55,161 nucleotides of DNA from Pseudomonas fluorescens (GCF_002022275.1 NZ_MSDF01000046.1:1-55161), one strand, 5' to 3'. Shown: positions 8,613-17,611, counted from the stretch's first letter. Numbers and translations: made by a program. The notes: generated by a model from the sequence alone, not told the origin.

Positions 8613-10042
8613 ACCCGCTGATCCGTACTGGCAACTACATCGATGGCCAATGGTCCAGCGGTGGGCCGACTTATCCCGTCACCAACCCGGCCAATGGCGC
8701 ACTGATCGTTGATGTTCAACGCGCCGCTGCCGAAGAGACGGACCTGGCCATCGACGCCGCCAACCGTGCTTTGCCGGCCTGGCGCAAGCTCACCGCCAAG
8801 GAGCGCAGCCAGCGCCTCAAGCGCTGGAGCGAGCTGATGCTCAGCAATCAGAAGGATCTGGCGCACCTGCTCAGCCTGGAGCAGGGCAAACCCCTCGCCG
8901 AAGCCATGGGTGAAGTGGTCTACGCCGCGAGCTTTCTGGAGTGGTTCGGCGAAGAAGCCAAACGCGCCTATGGCGACGTGATCCCGAGCCACAAGGCGGA
9001 TGCGCGCATCATCGTGGTAAAAGAGGCCATCGGCGTGGTCGCAGCGATCACCCCGTGGAACTTCCCGCTGGCCATGGTCACCCGCAAGGTCGGCCCGGCG
9101 CTGGCGGCGGGTTGCACGATGATTCTCAAACCGTCGGAAGAAACCCCGTTGTCGGCCTTCGCCCTGGCGGTGCTGGCCGAACAGGCGGGTATTCCGGCCG
9201 GCGTGTTCAACATCGTCTCCGGCGACGCCGTGGCCATCGGCGGCGCGCTGCAAGCCTCCAGCGTGGTGCGCAAACTGTCGTTCACCGGCTCCACGCGCAC
9301 CGGCAAACTGCTGATGCGCCAGGCGGCCGACACCCTGAAAAAAGTCTCGCTGGAACTGGGCGGCAACGCGCCGTTCATTGTGTTCGACGACGCTGACCTG
9401 GACGCCGCCGTCAAAGGCGCCATGGCCTCCAAGTTCCGCAACACCGGGCAGACCTGTGTGTGTGTCAACCGCTTCTTTATTCAGGACGGCGTTTACGACG
9501 CGTTCACCCGCAAGCTGGCCGAAGCGGTCAGCGCCATGCGCGTCGGCAGTGCGCTGGAAGGCGAAACCGAACAAGGCCCCCTGATCAACGCGGCGGCCTT
9601 GGCGAAGGTCGAAGCCCATGTCGGCGACGCGCTGGAGAAGGGCGCCAAGCTGCTGTGCGGCGGCCGTCGTCATGCGCTGGGCGGGACCTTTTTCGAGCCG
9701 ACCATTCTGACCGAAGCCCACGGCGAGATGTTGATCGCCCAGGAAGAAACCTTCGGCCCGGTGGCGGCGTGCTTCCGTTTCAACGATGAGGCCGAGGTGC
9801 TCGCGCGCGCCAATGACACGCCGTTCGGGTTGTCCGCCTACTTCTACAGCCGCGATATCGGCCGTGTGTGGCGCATGGCCGAAGGCCTGGAAGCGGGGAT
9901 GGTGGGGATCAACGAAGGGATCATCTCCACGGAAGTCGCGCCGTTTGGCGGGATCAAGGAATCGGGGTTGGGCCGTGAAGGTTCCAAGTACGGGCTGGAT
10001 GATTACCTGGAGATCAAATACCTGCTAATGGGCGGTCTGTAA
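8609..10042 (+). CDS. NAD(P)-dependent aldehyde dehydrogenase, succinate-semialdehyde dehydrogenase-like
   Basis: This 477-residue protein of the ALDH superfamily should oxidise an aldehyde to the acid. The general base is E249 (LELGGN) and the nucleophile is C283 (GQTCVC), with the standard 34-residue spacing. ITPWNFPLAM lines the cofactor site. Overall it looks like GabD-type semialdehyde dehydrogenases, though the real substrate may differ. The reading frame is open upstream, but ATG at 8609 overlaps the preceding stop codon (ATGA) and gives the standard family length. It is the third gene of the fae operon, and a REPIN follows. Confidence 0.9.
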   Translation: MNPLIRTGNYIDGQWSSGGPTYPVTNPANGALIVDVQRAAAEETDLAIDAANRALPAWRKLTAKERSQRLKRWSELMLSNQKDLAHLLSLEQGKPLAEAMGEVVYAASFLEWFGEEAKRAYGDVIPSHKADARIIVVKEAIGVVAAITPWNFPLAMVTRKVGPALAAGCTMILKPSEETPLSAFALAVLAEQAGIPAGVFNIVSGDAVAIGGALQASSVVRKLSFTGSTRTGKLLMRQAADTLKKVSLELGGNAPFIVFDDADLDAAVKGAMASKFRNTGQTCVCVNRFFIQDGVYDAFTRKLAEAVSAMRVGSALEGETEQGPLINAAALAKVEAHVGDALEKGAKLLCGGRRHALGGTFFEPTILTEAHGEMLIAQEETFGPVAACFRFNDEAEVLARANDTPFGLSAYFYSRDIGRVWRMAEGLEAGMVGINEGIISTEVAPFGGIKESGLGREGSKYGLDDYLEIKYLLMGGL

Positions 10043-10070
10043 CCCATTTTCTCAAACGACAAAGATCCAA

Positions 10071-10158
10071 TGTGGGAGCTGGCTTGCCTGCGATAGCGGC
10101 CTGCCAGCCACCCATTTTTACCTGACCCACCGCTATCGCAGGCAAGCCAGCTCCCACA
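10071..10158. repeat. REPIN (TGTGGGAGCTGGCTTGCC family)
   Basis: This inverted REP pair lies between the aldehyde dehydrogenase and the MFS gene, both on the plus strand. It may separate their transcripts or lower expression of the downstream transporter. Confidence 0.9.
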
Positions 10159-10221
10159 AAGAGCACCACAAGGCCCAAGCCCGCTGTTACTCCGTCAAGA
10201 AAAACAATATGGAGAACACCC

Positions 10222-11598
10222 ATGACCGCTCAACCCGTCAATATCGATGACCTGCCCATCGGCCGTTTCCACCTGAAAATCGCCGGCCTCACCTTTGGCG
10301 CGCATTTCACCGACGGCTATATCCTCGGCCTCATCGGTATCGCCTTCACCCTGCTCAGCCCGCAAATGCACCTGGATGCCTTCTGGCAAGGCTTGATCGG
10401 CGCTTCGGCCCTGATCGGCCTGTTCCTCGGCAGCCTGTTTTTCGGCTGGATCTCCGACACCCTCGGCCGGCAGAAAATCTTCCTGGTCAGCTTTGTGCTG
10501 ATCACCGTGGCCTCGGTGATGCAGTTTTACGCCGAAACCGCCATGGGCCTGCTGCTGTGCCGCATCCTGATCGGCATTGGCCTGGGTGGCGACTTCAGCG
10601 TCGGCCACGCCATGCTCGCCGAGTTCTCGCCGAAGAAGCATCGCGGCGTGCTGCTCGGCTCGTTCAGCGTGATCTGGACCTTCGGCTACGTGGCCGCGAC
10701 CTTTGTCGGCACCGCGATGCTCAGCCTCGGTGACGACGCCTGGCGCTGGATGCTGGCGTCTTCGGCGATTCCGGCCGGGTTGATCCTGATCGCGCGCATC
10801 GGCACCCCGGAATCCCCGCGCTGGCTGGTCAATCGTGGGCGCATCGCCGAGGCCCGTGCCATCGTCAAGAAGCATCTGGGCGAGCACGTGGTGCTGGATG
10901 AAGAGCCGACCACGCAAACCCGTTCGGGCTACGGCGTGCTGTTCAGCCGCGAGTACCGCAAACGCACCGCGTTCAACTGCCTGTTCTTCGTGTGCATCGT
11001 GATGCCGTACTTCGCCATCTACACCTTCTTGCCGTCGATCCTGCAGAAGATGGGCTTGTCCCAGGGTTTCGGCACTGAACTGCTGCTGAATATGCTGTTG
11101 ATCGTCGGCGCGCTGATCGGTATCTGGTGCACGGTGAAGTTTTCGCGTCGGGGCTTTTTGATCAACTCGTTCATCATTCTCGCGGCGGCGTTGTTCCTGC
11201 TGGCGGTGTTGCCGGGGAGCCTGGCGTGGTTGATGGTGATGGCGTTCGGCGTGTTCACGCTGGTGTTGTCGGCAGTTAGCAACCTGGTGGGCGTGTTCCC
11301 GGCAGAAAGCTTCCCTACCGAAGTGCGCGCCAGCGGCATCGGCCTGGCGACGGCGGTGAGCCGTTTGGGTTCGGCGGTCAGCACCTTTCTGTTGCCGGTG
11401 AGTGTGGCGGGCATTGGGTTGAGCCCGACCATGGGCATTCTGGCGGCCATTCTGGTGTTCGGCGCGATTATCTCCTGGGCCTGGGCGCCGGAGACCAAGG
11501 CGTTGACGTTGAGTGAGGCGTGCAAAGCCGAGGCACCACCGGTGTCAGGGATTGCTGACCTGGCCCAGCCACTGCGTAAACAGCCGAACCTTGGATAA
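10222..11598 (+). CDS. MFS transporter (AAHS/sugar-porter-like)
   Basis: This 458-residue inner-membrane protein has about 12 membrane segments in two halves. The MFS motif GWISDTLGRQK follows the second segment, and RIGTPESPRWLVNRGR lies before the central loop, a pattern common to sugar and aromatic-acid/H+ symporters. The likely role is uptake of the substrate handled by the upstream dehydrogenases, which is inference from location. The start is ATG at 10222 after TATGGAGAACACCC. The last 54 bp overlap the convergent LysR gene. Confidence 0.85.
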   Translation: MTAQPVNIDDLPIGRFHLKIAGLTFGAHFTDGYILGLIGIAFTLLSPQMHLDAFWQGLIGASALIGLFLGSLFFGWISDTLGRQKIFLVSFVLITVASVMQFYAETAMGLLLCRILIGIGLGGDFSVGHAMLAEFSPKKHRGVLLGSFSVIWTFGYVAATFVGTAMLSLGDDAWRWMLASSAIPAGLILIARIGTPESPRWLVNRGRIAEARAIVKKHLGEHVVLDEEPTTQTRSGYGVLFSREYRKRTAFNCLFFVCIVMPYFAIYTFLPSILQKMGLSQGFGTELLLNMLLIVGALIGIWCTVKFSRRGFLINSFIILAAALFLLAVLPGSLAWLMVMAFGVFTLVLSAVSNLVGVFPAESFPTEVRASGIGLATAVSRLGSAVSTFLLPVSVAGIGLSPTMGILAAILVFGAIISWAWAPETKALTLSEACKAEAPPVSGIADLAQPLRKQPNLG

Positions 11599-12423
11599 AC
11601 CCTGCTTGTCCGTCGCTACATCCAGCCAATAACCGTACGGGCCGATCACTTCTACAGGCGTGATCGGCAGCAGGCTGCCATTGGCCAGCTCGCGTTCGAT
11701 CATCTGTCGGTCGATCACCGCCAAGCCGCCGCCTGCCAGGGCGGTGTGGATCACTTGGTCCAGGGTGCTGAATTCCAGGCCCTGGTCCGCATCGATATCG
11801 TCCCGGCCCATGGCCGCCAGCCAGTTTTCCCAGACCTTCAAGCGCTTGCCTTCGTGCAGGATATGCAGCAGCGGTGAGCGGCGCAGGTCCGGTGGCTGGC
11901 CGCCTTCGAACAGCTCCGGGCTGGCCACGGCGATGTGCCGTTCCATCACCAGTAATTCACTGCTGCAATGGGTTGCGGGTTCGAGGCCGAAGCGGATCTG
12001 GCAGTCGATTTCCGCCAGGCTCGCGTGGCTGTTCTGGTGGGTGACGCTGAGGTTGATGTCCGGGTAGCGCTCGCAAAAGCGCCGCAAGTGCGCCGACAAC
12101 CAGCGTGTCGCCCACGTCGGCGGGGCAACGATGCGCAGGCGCTGGCGCAAGTTGGGCACGCGCACGGCCTGCAGGGCGCGTTCGATATGGTCGAAGGCGT
12201 CGCTCAGGTGCGGCGAGAGGGCGAAGCCGGCTTCGGTCAGGGACAAGCCTTGGGGCGTGCGAATGAACAAGGCGACGCCGAGGTAGTCTTCCAGTTGTTT
12301 GATCTGGCGGCTGACTGCGCCCTGGGTGACGTTGAGGTCTGCGGCGGCTTTGTTGAAGCTGCGGTGGCGGGCGACTTCTTCGAAGACGCGGAGCATGGTG
12401 AGGGCAGGGAGCTGGCGCATCAA
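11545..12423 (-). CDS. LysR-family transcriptional regulator, GcvA-like
   Basis: This 292-residue regulator has an N-terminal winged helix (residues ~5-65; the segment NKAAADLNVTQGAVSRQIKQ is the recognition region) and a C-terminal effector-binding domain. The N-terminal sequence is of the GcvA/AmpR type. It is convergent with and overlaps the MFS gene by 54 bp, so it probably controls the neighbouring fae-AKR-ALDH-MFS group, although it is not divergent from it. The ligand is unknown. Confidence 0.88.
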   Translation of the reverse strand: MMRQLPALTMLRVFEEVARHRSFNKAAADLNVTQGAVSRQIKQLEDYLGVALFIRTPQGLSLTEAGFALSPHLSDAFDHIERALQAVRVPNLRQRLRIVAPPTWATRWLSAHLRRFCERYPDINLSVTHQNSHASLAEIDCQIRFGLEPATHCSSELLVMERHIAVASPELFEGGQPPDLRRSPLLHILHEGKRLKVWENWLAAMGRDDIDADQGLEFSTLDQVIHTALAGGGLAVIDRQMIERELANGSLLPITPVEVIGPYGYWLDVATDKQGLSKVRLFTQWLGQVSNP

Positions 12424-12484
12424 AAGGCTTCCACACGTGTTGTTTTTATAGTGTTTTTACGGGCCTCTTCGCGAGAGAGCCGAC

Positions 12485-12515
12485 TGCCACAGGGGAATGC
12501 ATTTCACCTGTGGCA
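12485..12515. repeat. Hairpin repeat (TGCCACAGG inverted pair)
   Basis: TGCCACAGG and CCTGTGGCA form a perfect 9 bp stem around a 13-base loop. Outer bases pair partly (GCCGAC with GCGGGCT). The form matches a third REP-like family of the P. fluorescens group. It lies in the 228 bp gap between the LysR start and the 3' end of the HrpK-like gene, where I see no other feature. Confidence 0.6.
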
Positions 12516-12651
12516 GCGGGCTCCAATTTATCATGGTAACCGTTTGAAAATGACGTTGATTCAGTCGCGTTTGGCAAATGCCTTGGGTGGGATGAGCCAC
12601 CCCCAATGGGCATGCGAAAAATCAATTCCCTCGGTATGGGTATGTCGGTCG

Positions 12652-13878
12652 TTACAGCAATGCCTGAGACGAGTTATTCGACTGATTCGGGTCCGCAATG
12701 TCCTGCGCCAAATTCTCCCCTGCGTTTTTACCGATCTCCTTACCGATGGCCTGGGCTCCGGTCCTTACCGCCTGGCTTACCGCCGTGGAGCCGGCTTCTG
12801 CGCCGGCTTCTACGCCGACGTCGATCGCTGCCGTGGCGCCCACTTCTGCTGCGGCTTCGCCCACAAACAGCGCCGGGGCGGCGACTTCGCCGACGCCAGG
12901 GATGAGTGCTACAGCCAGAGGTGCAAGGGTTTCTGCAACGGTGCCCAGGTTTTTACCGGCATCGGTAATGTCGTGGCCAAGCCCTGAGGCGGCGCTGTGG
13001 GCGTTGTGGAACTTGTTGCTGGCGCCGGACTTGTTGCCGGTGATTGCATCACCAATACCTTCCACGCCATTGACGACCATCGAGCCGAAGTTTTTGAGGC
13101 CGTTACCAATGTCTTTGCCAATGTTGACCACGGCATGGCCGAAGTTTTCAAAACCGGTTTTCATGGCCTTGCCAAACTTCTCGAAACCTTCCTTGATGGA
13201 GTTACCGACGTTCTGGATGCCGCTGGCGGTTTGGCCGTTGGGGCCTACGGTGTGGTCACCTTTGGGCAGTTGGCTCGGTACTCGTCCGTGCAGCAGGTAG
13301 TCCTGCAAGTCGCCGCCTTCGGAACCATGCCCGAAGCCTTGTTTGGTCCAACCACCGATCTTGCCGCTGGTGATCACGCTGTCCGGTTTGGGGCTGCCGT
13401 CGGAGTTGGTTTCGTTCTTCACTGCGGTCAGGACTTTGTAAGCCCGCCACGCCGCGTTCGGGTCGTTCTTGATGTCGCCGTTGACGTTCGGGTCCTTGGC
13501 CAACAAATCCGGGAGTTTGCCCTTGCCCTGCAGGTTCTGGTCGCCCAGGTTGTCGAGCAATCCCTTGCTGAGCTTGCCGATATCGGCAGCGGTCATTCCT
13601 GGAGGGGCTTGCTCATCGGGCGTCGGGAGCTGTGTGTTTTTGCCGGCAAGCGTGGCTTTGAGCTGCGCATCGTCGCTTGAGGATGCATCGGGCGTCGCCG
13701 TCTGTGCAGACGCGGGCGCAGTGGGCAGCGTAGCAGTGGTGGCGGAACCGCCCCAGGCGGGCCCGGTGTTGCCGGTGGTGGTGGGTGTGCCCGGCGTGAG
13801 TGGAGAGCTGCCCAGCGCGTTGGGGTCTTTGACCGTGCCGATGGTCAGGCGCGGTAAAAATGACAAGATATTGTTCAC
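12652..13878 (-). CDS. HrpK/NolX-like type III secreted translocator candidate
   Basis: This protein of 408 residues contains no cysteine, as is usual for T3SS accessory proteins. Domains: a low-complexity Gly/Ser/Thr/Pro N terminus (1-90); a conserved-looking block with AAWRAYKVL and SVITSGKIGGWT (about 135-185), which recalls the HrpK/HrpF/NolX translocator family; amphipathic repeats rich in FG and IG pairs (about 215-270); and an Ala/Val-rich hydrophobic stretch (about 305-350) that could insert into a host membrane. A GTG three codons further upstream overlaps the ribosome site, so GTG at 13878 (GAGGAG, 8 bp spacing) is used. A perfect hrp box precedes it. At about half the length of P. 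syringae HrpK1, the homology is tentative. Confidence 0.6.
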   Translation of the reverse strand: MNNILSFLPRLTIGTVKDPNALGSSPLTPGTPTTTGNTGPAWGGSATTATLPTAPASAQTATPDASSSDDAQLKATLAGKNTQLPTPDEQAPPGMTAADIGKLSKGLLDNLGDQNLQGKGKLPDLLAKDPNVNGDIKNDPNAAWRAYKVLTAVKNETNSDGSPKPDSVITSGKIGGWTKQGFGHGSEGGDLQDYLLHGRVPSQLPKGDHTVGPNGQTASGIQNVGNSIKEGFEKFGKAMKTGFENFGHAVVNIGKDIGNGLKNFGSMVVNGVEGIGDAITGNKSGASNKFHNAHSAASGLGHDITDAGKNLGTVAETLAPLAVALIPGVGEVAAPALFVGEAAAEVGATAAIDVGVEAGAEAGSTAVSQAVRTGAQAIGKEIGKNAGENLAQDIADPNQSNNSSQALL

Positions 13879-13967
13879 ACAGATCACTCCTCAGTTCAGC
13901 CACCCGGCTGGCGGCGGCTTTAGTTCGTGCCTAGGGCCAGGCACTGGCATTCAGCGCTGGAGAGTTC

Positions 13968-13995
13968 TATGTGGGAGATTGTTGGCCCGGGTTCC
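13968..13995 (-). promoter_or_regulatory. hrp box (HrpL promoter) of the HrpK-like gene
   Basis: Read on the minus strand this is GGAACC-N15-CCACATA, a perfect match to the HrpL consensus GGAACC-N15/16-CCACNNA. It lies about 90 bp upstream of the GTG start. It places the HrpK-like gene in the HrpL regulon. Confidence 0.92.
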
Positions 13996-14162
13996 CGATT
14001 TATGTACGAAAGAGGTGCCTGTGTGGTCAGAAAAACCAATGCCTCTTTGAAGAGCCTTGCGTCGTTGTATCCGTTGCGCTGCTGAAACCGTCGCCAAACC
14101 CTGCTTTTGATCCGCTAATCCATCCTGGCCCATTTAATTCTGCAAACGGACGCCGTTGCGTT

Positions 14163-14190
14163 GGAACCCAAGTCTGTCCTGTGACACTCA
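14163..14190 (+). promoter_or_regulatory. Imperfect hrp box upstream of hrpF
   Basis: GGAACC is followed after 15 bases by ACACTCA, which differs from the CCACNNA consensus only in its first base. It lies 30 bp before hrpF and is the only hrp-box-like site before the hrpF-hrcC operon. Together with the opposite box at 13968-13995 it makes a divergent HrpL-dependent promoter region within the 342 bp gap. Confidence 0.75.
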
Positions 14191-14220
14191 GTAACACTAT
14201 TTTTTGTGAGAGCGTTCGCC

Positions 14221-14451
14221 ATGGCCATTCTCGATTCTCTGCAACGTCGCCTGGACAGTGGTTTCAATCGCAACATGCGCAGTTTCGATGACACTGCTTT
14301 GGACGGCATGGACCAACCAGACTCGTCGCCTCAGGACATGATGGCGTTCAACGAAGCGATGATGAAAGTTGCCAGCTCCAGCACGGCGGCCAGTGAGGAA
14401 ATGCAGATGAAACATAACCTCACCAAGTCAATTATCGACGGGGCCCAGTGA
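14221..14451 (+). CDS. hrpF: T3SS protein HrpF (RspF)
   Basis: This small acidic protein of 76 residues is encoded at the head of the hrcC operon, the place of hrpF in P. syringae. It is Met- and Ser-rich (DMMAFNEAMMK), mostly helical by composition, with no signal peptide. HrpF in P. syringae is thought to assist the HrpA pilus subunit. A GTG five codons upstream is possible, but ATG at 14221 gives the family length. The stop overlaps the GTG of hrpG. Confidence 0.8.
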   Translation: MAILDSLQRRLDSGFNRNMRSFDDTALDGMDQPDSSPQDMMAFNEAMMKVASSSTAASEEMQMKHNLTKSIIDGAQ

Positions 14452-14894
14452 GCGTGGCGCTCGGTGACTTCCATCACGCAATCCAGTCGTGGTGCCAGGC
14501 CGATGCGCCGCGCCCAATGGAATGTTGGGTAGACGGCGTCAACATCAGCCTGCACCTGGTGGGTGGGGGCGTGCGTTGCAGCGTCGAATTGCTCGACAGT
14601 ACCCAGAGTCACCCAACCGCGCATTTACAGTTGGCACTGGCCCAGGGCGGCGCAAGCCTGGCCTGTGAATGCCGTGGCGCTATTGCGCTGGATCCGCATG
14701 AGCAGTGCCTGAAACTGCTGGTGTGGATGCCCCAGCCGGTGGCCGCCGATGCGCTGATGACGGCGATTGGCGACTTGATGGATCAGCGCGGCGCCTGGCT
14801 GAGCCTGGTGAACGACGCCATCGCAGCGCAGAGCCTGCCCGCGGCGCGTCGCACGGTATTGGGTGGCTGGCAGCAGGGGGTTTTTAATGTTTAA
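14448..14894 (+). CDS. hrpG: T3SS regulatory protein HrpG (RspG)
   Basis: This 148-residue cytoplasmic protein lies between hrpF and hrcC, as in P. syringae. There HrpG binds HrpV and so frees the activator HrpS, raising hrp expression. The fold is chaperone-like by size, but I see no hallmark motif. GTG at 14448 overlaps the hrpF stop (GTGA), and the 3' end overlaps hrcC by 8 bp, which indicates tight coupling. The assignment rests mainly on gene order. Confidence 0.78.
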   Translation: MSVALGDFHHAIQSWCQADAPRPMECWVDGVNISLHLVGGGVRCSVELLDSTQSHPTAHLQLALAQGGASLACECRGAIALDPHEQCLKLLVWMPQPVAADALMTAIGDLMDQRGAWLSLVNDAIAAQSLPAARRTVLGGWQQGVFNV

Positions 14895-17040
14895 GGCTTA
14901 TGGCTATGCGCTGCCGCTCTTGATGGCCCTGAGCTTCGGCGCGGCCGCGGCGGTGCCCGACGACTGGAAGCAGACGGCGTATGCCTATGAGGCCAATCAA
15001 TCGCCGCTGTCCACCGTGCTGACCGATTTCACCACCGCGTTTGGCGTCAAGCTTGACCTTGACCCCACAATCAGCGGCACGGTGGACGGCAAGATGCACG
15101 CCGACAACCCCCAGGCTTTCCTCGAACGGTTGGCGTTGGAGTATCACTTTCAATGGTTCGTTTATAACAACACCCTGTATGTCAGCCCGCGCAGTGACCA
15201 GACCTCGGTGCGTATCGAGGTATCGCCCGACGCAGTCGATGACCTGCAAAAAGCCCTGACCGATGTCGGGCTGCTCGACAGCCGCTTTGGCTGGGGCATC
15301 CTGCCCGACGAGGGCGTGGTGCTGGTCAGGGGCCCCAAGCGCTATGTCGACCTGATCCGCGACTACAGCGAAAAAGTCGAGAGCCCGGATGAAAAACAGG
15401 AAATCATCGTGCTGCCGTTGCGCTATGCCAACGCGGCTGACCGCACTATTCAGTACCGCGACCAGCAACTGAAAGTCTCGGGCGTGGCCAGCATTCTGCA
15501 AGGCTTGCTCGAACCCAAAAACCAGGGCTCCATTGGGGCAGGCATCTCGTCCAACCTCTTGGGCGGCAGCCCCACGCCCAGCCTGTTTGGCGGTTACGGC
15601 GCTGCGGGCTCGGGCATGCTGGACGCCTCCCAAGGGCTGCAGGACGGCACGCGCGGCCTGATCGCCAGCGTCACCAGCTCGGGTTCGCATTCGCTTAAAA
15701 ACCCCAGTGACAGCACGCGCAGCGGCAAAATTCGCGTCGAGGCGGATGAGCGCAACAACGCCGTGCTCATCTATGACTTGCCCAAACGCCAAGGCATGTA
15801 TCAAAAGCTGGTGGCGCAGCTGGACGTACCGCGCAACCTGGTGGAAATCGACGCAATCATCCTCGATATCAACCGCAACGACCTGGCCGAGTTGTCCAGC
15901 AACTGGAGCACCACGTCCGGTAAATCGACCCTCAGTGGTGGCTTGAACCCGACGGGCTCGACTTCGACGGTTTCGATCAGCAACCCCGGCAAATTCTCCC
16001 TCGCCCTGCAAGCGTTGCAGAGCAATGGCGCGGCGAAAATTATCGGTAACCCGTCGATATTGACCCTGGAAAACCAGCCGGCGGTGATTGACATCAGCCA
16101 GACCGAGTACCTCAGCGCGACCGGCGAAAACGTCGCCGATATCGTGCCGATCACTGCCGGCACCAGCTTGCAAGTGATCCCGCGTACCGAGAGGACTGGC
16201 GACAAGAAGGACATTCAACTGGTGGTGGACATCGAGGACGGCGAAATCGACGCCTCGTCGATTAACGAGACCCAACCGAGCGTGCGCAAAGCCAACGTCA
16301 GTACCCAGGCAGTGATTGCCGAAAAAGGCTCGCTGGTGATTGGCGGCTTTCACACCAACGAAGACAAAGACACCGTGAGCAAGGTGCCCTTGCTCGGCGA
16401 TATTCCCTACATCGGCAACCTGCTGTTTCGCTATCACAACCATGAGATCAATCGCCGCGAACGGGTGTTCATCCTGACTCCACGGGTCATCGGCGATCAG
16501 GTCGACCCGGCGCGCTACGCGGTCAATGGCAATGCCGACGACCTGGACGATGCCGAGCAACTGATCAAAGACCGCCGCTCCGGGCACGATGTGGTTACCC
16601 GCGCCGCTGTGCAGCGGTCCATGGTCAGCCTGGCGAGCGGTGTGGTGCCGTCGGGGTTTGGCGACGGGACCGCCGGCTTGCCGTTCGAGCCCGGCACCCT
16701 GTGCGATGCGCGCGCCGACGGTGTGACCCTGGATACCACGCGGTCGCAATGGTACGGCCGCAAGGATTGGGGCATCGCCGTGGTCGTTGCGCGCAACACC
16801 TCGCCCCAGCGCGTGCGTCTCGACGAGAGCCTCTGCGGTGGCCGCTGGGTACTCGGTGTTGGCGCCTGGCCCCATGCCTGGCTCAACCCTGGCGAAAAGG
16901 CCGAAGTGTTCATCGCCTTGCGCCAGCCGGCCGGCGCTTATCCGAATAATCAACTGCGCAACTCGCTGCTCGATGCGCAAGCCAGCCAGCCCTTGGCCGC
17001 GCCCGCAAACAAGCCCCTGGGTAAAGGACCCAAGCCATGA
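14887..17040 (+). CDS. hrcC: T3SS outer-membrane secretin HrcC (RscC/SctC)
   Basis: This 717-residue protein forms the outer-membrane ring through which the pilus and effectors pass. A Sec signal peptide (MFKAYGYALPLLMALSFGAA) opens it, followed by N0/N1-type periplasmic domains (about 30-300, with a Gly-rich stretch near 215-260). The secretin core (about 330-550) ends in the segment VPLLGDIPYIGNLLFR. A C-terminal extension of about 160 residues follows, as in Hrc1 secretins. The start is ATG at 14887, overlapping hrpG. The lipoprotein HrpT downstream probably serves as its pilotin. Confidence 0.96.
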   Translation: MFKAYGYALPLLMALSFGAAAAVPDDWKQTAYAYEANQSPLSTVLTDFTTAFGVKLDLDPTISGTVDGKMHADNPQAFLERLALEYHFQWFVYNNTLYVSPRSDQTSVRIEVSPDAVDDLQKALTDVGLLDSRFGWGILPDEGVVLVRGPKRYVDLIRDYSEKVESPDEKQEIIVLPLRYANAADRTIQYRDQQLKVSGVASILQGLLEPKNQGSIGAGISSNLLGGSPTPSLFGGYGAAGSGMLDASQGLQDGTRGLIASVTSSGSHSLKNPSDSTRSGKIRVEADERNNAVLIYDLPKRQGMYQKLVAQLDVPRNLVEIDAIILDINRNDLAELSSNWSTTSGKSTLSGGLNPTGSTSTVSISNPGKFSLALQALQSNGAAKIIGNPSILTLENQPAVIDISQTEYLSATGENVADIVPITAGTSLQVIPRTERTGDKKDIQLVVDIEDGEIDASSINETQPSVRKANVSTQAVIAEKGSLVIGGFHTNEDKDTVSKVPLLGDIPYIGNLLFRYHNHEINRRERVFILTPRVIGDQVDPARYAVNGNADDLDDAEQLIKDRRSGHDVVTRAAVQRSMVSLASGVVPSGFGDGTAGLPFEPGTLCDARADGVTLDTTRSQWYGRKDWGIAVVVARNTSPQRVRLDESLCGGRWVLGVGAWPHAWLNPGEKAEVFIALRQPAGAYPNNQLRNSLLDAQASQPLAAPANKPLGKGPKP

Positions 17041-17246
17041 CAACCAAGCTGCTGATTGCGCTGACGACGCTGGCGTTACTGACAGGCTGCTCGAGCTTTG
17101 CCGACAAGGGTTGCCGCGCCGAGGCATGTAAACGCCCGGACTCGGGCCCCGCACAATTGGTGATCTGGTGGCCGCCGGATATGCGCCAGGGCCTGGACGA
17201 TGCCAATCATGAGGTGGATTTTACCGTTACCCCGATAAAGGACTGA
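17037..17246 (+). CDS. hrpT: T3SS lipoprotein HrpT (RspT)
   Basis: This is a 69-residue lipoprotein. A short signal sequence ends in the lipobox LLTGC (C18), with Ser after the Cys, which suggests sorting to the outer membrane. Such small lipoproteins assist the secretin HrcC. It overlaps hrcC by 4 bp (ATGA) and precedes hrpV, the gene order of the P. syringae hrpC operon. Confidence 0.88.
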   Translation: MTTKLLIALTTLALLTGCSSFADKGCRAEACKRPDSGPAQLVIWWPPDMRQGLDDANHEVDFTVTPIKD

Positions 17247-17251
17247 CTGTG

Positions 17252-17611
17252 ATGCATGACGTGAAAGGAAAATCGACTTTTTATGCGAGCGTGGCGGCCA
17301 GCCAGGCGGCGCACTGGCAGGTCAACCCCGGTGTGACGTTTGTCAGTCGTTGCGAGTACCGCACCTGGGGGATTGCGCTGCAGATCGATCGCCGCGCATT
17401 GCGTCCAGGGCAGTTGGATAAATCCCTGGTGCGGCGCTTCGAACGGCCCCATGACTTTGATGAGTACTACCTGTTCCTCGACCCCTCGCGTGATTTCGTG
17501 GTCTGGCACGCGGTACCGCCATCACTCGCCAATGATGGCCGCACGCTGGATGTGATTCGCCAGCAACAATTGGCGTTGGTGGGGCTGGAACACCTGACCG
17601 ATCTGGCTTGA
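17252..17611 (+). CDS. hrpV: T3SS negative regulator HrpV (RspV)
   Basis: This 119-residue cytoplasmic protein lies directly after hrpT, as in P. syringae, where HrpV binds the HrpS activator and represses the cascade. The segment DEYYLFLDPSRDFVVWHAVP is well structured and family-like. GTG at 17249 is an alternative start, one codon upstream of the ATG; AAGGA fits both. Its partner HrpG is encoded three genes upstream, so the anti-activator and its release factor share one transcript. Confidence 0.82.
   Translation: MHDVKGKSTFYASVAASQAAHWQVNPGVTFVSRCEYRTWGIALQIDRRALRPGQLDKSLVRRFERPHDFDEYYLFLDPSRDFVVWHAVPPSLANDGRTLDVIRQQQLALVGLEHLTDLA

Noticed and set aside
14884..17154. 756-codon minus-strand frame
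   Set aside because: It lies fully opposite hrcC, whose secretin motifs are clear, and has no ribosome site or protein features.
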